From assembly GCA_001839685.1 (NCBI GenBank), contig MLAK01000640.1, forward strand, positions 37,183 to 86,053: DNA of 48,871 nt, written 5' to 3'. The DNA is from Tritrichomonas foetus (taxonomy: Eukaryota > Parabasalia > Tritrichomonadida > Tritrichomonadidae). Positions 46,965 through 48,871 of this stretch are shown piece by piece. The number at the start of each line of letters is the position of its first letter. Position 1 is the first letter of the stretch. A program made the translations under genes and the position numbers. The notes under the pieces were generated by a model. It was not told the DNA's origin. It ran no database searches and saw only the letters and a list, made by a program, of their open reading frames with translations.

Positions 46965-47485
46965 AATATTATATTATTTTTTCAATAAATTTCATTCATA
47001 TTATTTCAACTTTTTAATTTTTTTTATAGTATGAAATCTATATATTATACACATGATGTTGAAGCAATTGATTCATTTTAAAGCGATTTTGTTGTGATTC
47101 AAATTTAGGGAATTGGTAAATTTTGCGACAAAAATATACTTGAGGAATATTTACTTTTAGTATGAGTATTATACATTTTACTCCATATAGATTTTTATTG
47201 TTAGCGTTTTGGGGATGAGATTTTTAAATTTACCAAATTTGTGAGAATTGCCTTCTTTTCTTTGAAAAAGGTGATCAGATCAGAAATTGTACTGGTGATA
47301 TGACTATTTAAGAACTTAAAAAAGAAGAGGTGATATGATAACGATATTATTATTCAGAGTAAATAACCTTTTCACTATCCACTTACTATTCAATTTATTC
47401 AAAAAAACATTCAATAATTTCATCAAATGAATAGATATTTCTGAATAATGAAATAGATAGTCATTTCACTTTTATATAATTCAGA
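46965..47485. other. Intergenic spacer before alcohol dehydrogenase
   Basis: About 520 bases, AT-rich. Its right end carries an exact initiator match. No gene, RNA or strong repeat was recognised in the rest. Confidence 0.5.
47466..47473 (+). promoter_or_regulatory. Inr element before alcohol dehydrogenase
   Basis: TCACTTTT matches the trichomonad initiator TCAYWYTW exactly. Its A (47468) is 18 bases before the ATG at 47486. Confidence 0.55.
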
Positions 47486-48664
47486 ATGAAGTGGCTTTGG
47501 GTCAACAAAACACAAATAGCTTTCGGTCAGCAATGTGTCAAGGAACACTTGAAAACTTTTGTCAAGCCAAAGAGCAAAGTGATTTGCACATTTGGTGGTG
47601 GTTCCATTAATAATAACGGATGTAGAAAAGATGTCCAAGATGCCCTTGACGCCCTGAAATGTACCGTCAGGTGGGAAGGTGGAATTTTGGCCAACCCTGA
47701 ATTTGATCGATGTGTAGAAATTGCAAACATCGTTAAACAAGAAAAACCAGATTTAATCTTAGCTGTTGGTGGTGGATCTGTTTTAGATGGAACAAAATAC
47801 ATCTCTCTTGCTGCCAAACTGGATGATGGACTCGATCCATGGACAATCATCACAGAACAAAAATATCCAGCTGAAAACTATAATGTTGGATGTGTTCTTA
47901 CAATTCCAGCAACAGGAAGTGAATGGAATAGCAATTTCGTCATTTCTCGAAGATCAATAAATGCTAAACTTCCAGGAGGAAACAATCAAACATTTCCAGT
48001 ATTTTCTCTGATTGATCCAAGATACATGATGACACTTCCACCACGTCAACTTCGCAATGGCGTTTATGATGCAATCACCCACGTTATTGATCAATTTTTG
48101 ACACCAGAGGAATCTCCGATGTTTGATAATTTTTGGCTTTCAGTCATAAAAGAACTCGTTGATATTGGTCCAGATGTTGTTCAAGAAGGTTCTTCTATTG
48201 AGTTACATGAAAGACTCATCGTTGCTGCTTCATTTGCACTGAACTTCATCTTCACACTTGCGAAAGATCAATGCTGGGGAATCCATATGATTGGTCACCA
48301 ACTTACCGCAAAATATGATATTGATCACGCAGCATCACTCGCAATTGTTGGACCATTCTTACTCGAAAACCAATTCGAAAGAAGAATTCCACTTCTCGCC
48401 AAATCAGCCGAATTCGCCTTCGGCGTAAAAGAAGGAACTCAAGAAGAAAAGGCTCGAGCATTCATTAGTGAACTCAGAAAGTTCATCATAAAGATTGGCC
48501 AGCCAACAAAGGTTTCTGAATGGGAAGGAGCCAAAATTGGCGAAAATGATGTGGAAGTTGTCACCAAAATGGTAATGGGCTCCGTAGGTGGCCAACCATT
48601 TGGTTTCCATGGACAAATTACTGAGGATGTTGTTCGCGATGTTTTAAAGCATGTCATCGTATAA
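47486..48664 (+). CDS. Iron-containing alcohol dehydrogenase, YqhD/Bdh type
   Basis: A 392-residue group III alcohol dehydrogenase closest in wording to bacterial YqhD/butanol dehydrogenase. The nucleotide site includes TFGGGS (35-40) and LAVGGGSVLDGTKYI (92-106). TIPATGSEWN (139-148) is typical of the YqhD branch. Predicted metal ligands are D195 and H199 (NGVYDAITHVIDQ), H267 (GIHMIGH) and H281 (YDIDHAAS). The GGGS motif near residue 38 in place of an acidic residue is usual in NADPH-preferring YqhD-type enzymes. It should reduce aldehydes or ketones to alcohols in the cytosol, helping re-oxidise NAD(P)H during fermentation. The bacterial likeness suggests ancestral lateral transfer. No hydrogenosomal presequence is seen. 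The first ATG follows an exact initiator, and the stop is TAAA. Confidence 0.93.
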   Translation: MKWLWVNKTQIAFGQQCVKEHLKTFVKPKSKVICTFGGGSINNNGCRKDVQDALDALKCTVRWEGGILANPEFDRCVEIANIVKQEKPDLILAVGGGSVLDGTKYISLAAKLDDGLDPWTIITEQKYPAENYNVGCVLTIPATGSEWNSNFVISRRSINAKLPGGNNQTFPVFSLIDPRYMMTLPPRQLRNGVYDAITHVIDQFLTPEESPMFDNFWLSVIKELVDIGPDVVQEGSSIELHERLIVAASFALNFIFTLAKDQCWGIHMIGHQLTAKYDIDHAASLAIVGPFLLENQFERRIPLLAKSAEFAFGVKEGTQEEKARAFISELRKFIIKIGQPTKVSEWEGAKIGENDVEVVTKMVMGSVGGQPFGFHGQITEDVVRDVLKHVIV

Positions 48665-48772
48665 AAATAAACATTACAAAGTTCATCAATATATTACAAT
48701 TAATCTTTTCATTAGTTTTAGTAGAGTATACAGTTGTGATTTTTTGCGCTTCGCTTCAACTTATCCCAACTG

Positions 48773-48871
48773 AAAATTTCATGAATGAGAAAACTAACGA
48801 AAAAACAAATTTAAACATGAAATTTCATCAAACCCAACAAATTCACATTAAAAATTTCATGAATGAGAAAA
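48773..48871. repeat. 21-bp direct repeat, 78-bp period, cut by window end
   Basis: AAAATTTCATGAATGAGAAAA occurs at 48773-48793 and again at 48851-48871, the last base of the window. The 57 bases between are not repeated inside the window. It may be the start of a longer array or chance-retained AT-rich words; the window ends before this can be judged. Confidence 0.6.

Overview
The window looks like nuclear DNA of a flagellated parabasalid (trichomonad) protist, most likely Tritrichomonas-like. It is strongly AT-rich and uses the standard genetic code, with TAA, TAG and TGA all ending long frames. Nearly every gene is one uninterrupted exon. At least eight stop codons read TAAA, as expected where the trichomonad UAAA poly(A) signal overlaps the stop. 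Several starts follow an Inr-like TCAY motif or an AACGG (M3-like) motif by 10-25 nt. A short-rod alpha-actinin and a bacterial-type iron alcohol dehydrogenase fit this group. Homologues of flagellar proteins (CFAP58, DZIP1, probably TSNAXIP1) exclude Entamoeba-like amoebae. The species is inferred from these traits and was not checked against a database.

Layout. 1-2.2 kb: a short tandem repeat and a badly decayed gene on the minus strand. 2.3-12.7 kb: four minus-strand genes (plasma-membrane-type Ca2+-ATPase, ABCF3/GCN20-type ABC protein, TSNAXIP1-like coiled-coil protein, RhoGAP-like/SH3-like protein). 13-27.8 kb: five plus-strand genes (glycerol kinase, alpha-actinin, a small Gln-rich protein, long-form tRNase Z, a DZIP1-like zinc-finger protein). 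28.2-33.3 kb: minus-strand eIF3j, CFAP58 and a small coiled-coil protein. 33.8-34.9 kb: an ankyrin-repeat gene split by two intervening sequences. 35.4-43.2 kb: minus-strand coiled-coil protein and a TOR kinase. 44.6-48.7 kb: plus-strand 14-3-3, WDR12/YTM1 and a YqhD/Bdh-type alcohol dehydrogenase.

There are no operons. Genes are separated by 0.25-1.4 kb of AT-rich spacer. Themes are housekeeping (tRNA 3' processing, 60S biogenesis, translation initiation, TOR signalling, Ca2+ export, glycerol and alcohol metabolism) and the flagellum/cytoskeleton. No tRNA, rRNA, CRISPR or intact transposon was recognised. The observations most worth following are the ankyrin gene, whose two intervening segments do not fit GT-AG splicing when the frame is kept, a 10-bp motif just upstream of three starts, the decayed minus-strand gene, and two non-coding islands with inverted repeats. 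In several cases the longest open frame begins at a non-ATG codon, and I have moved the start to the first in-frame ATG.
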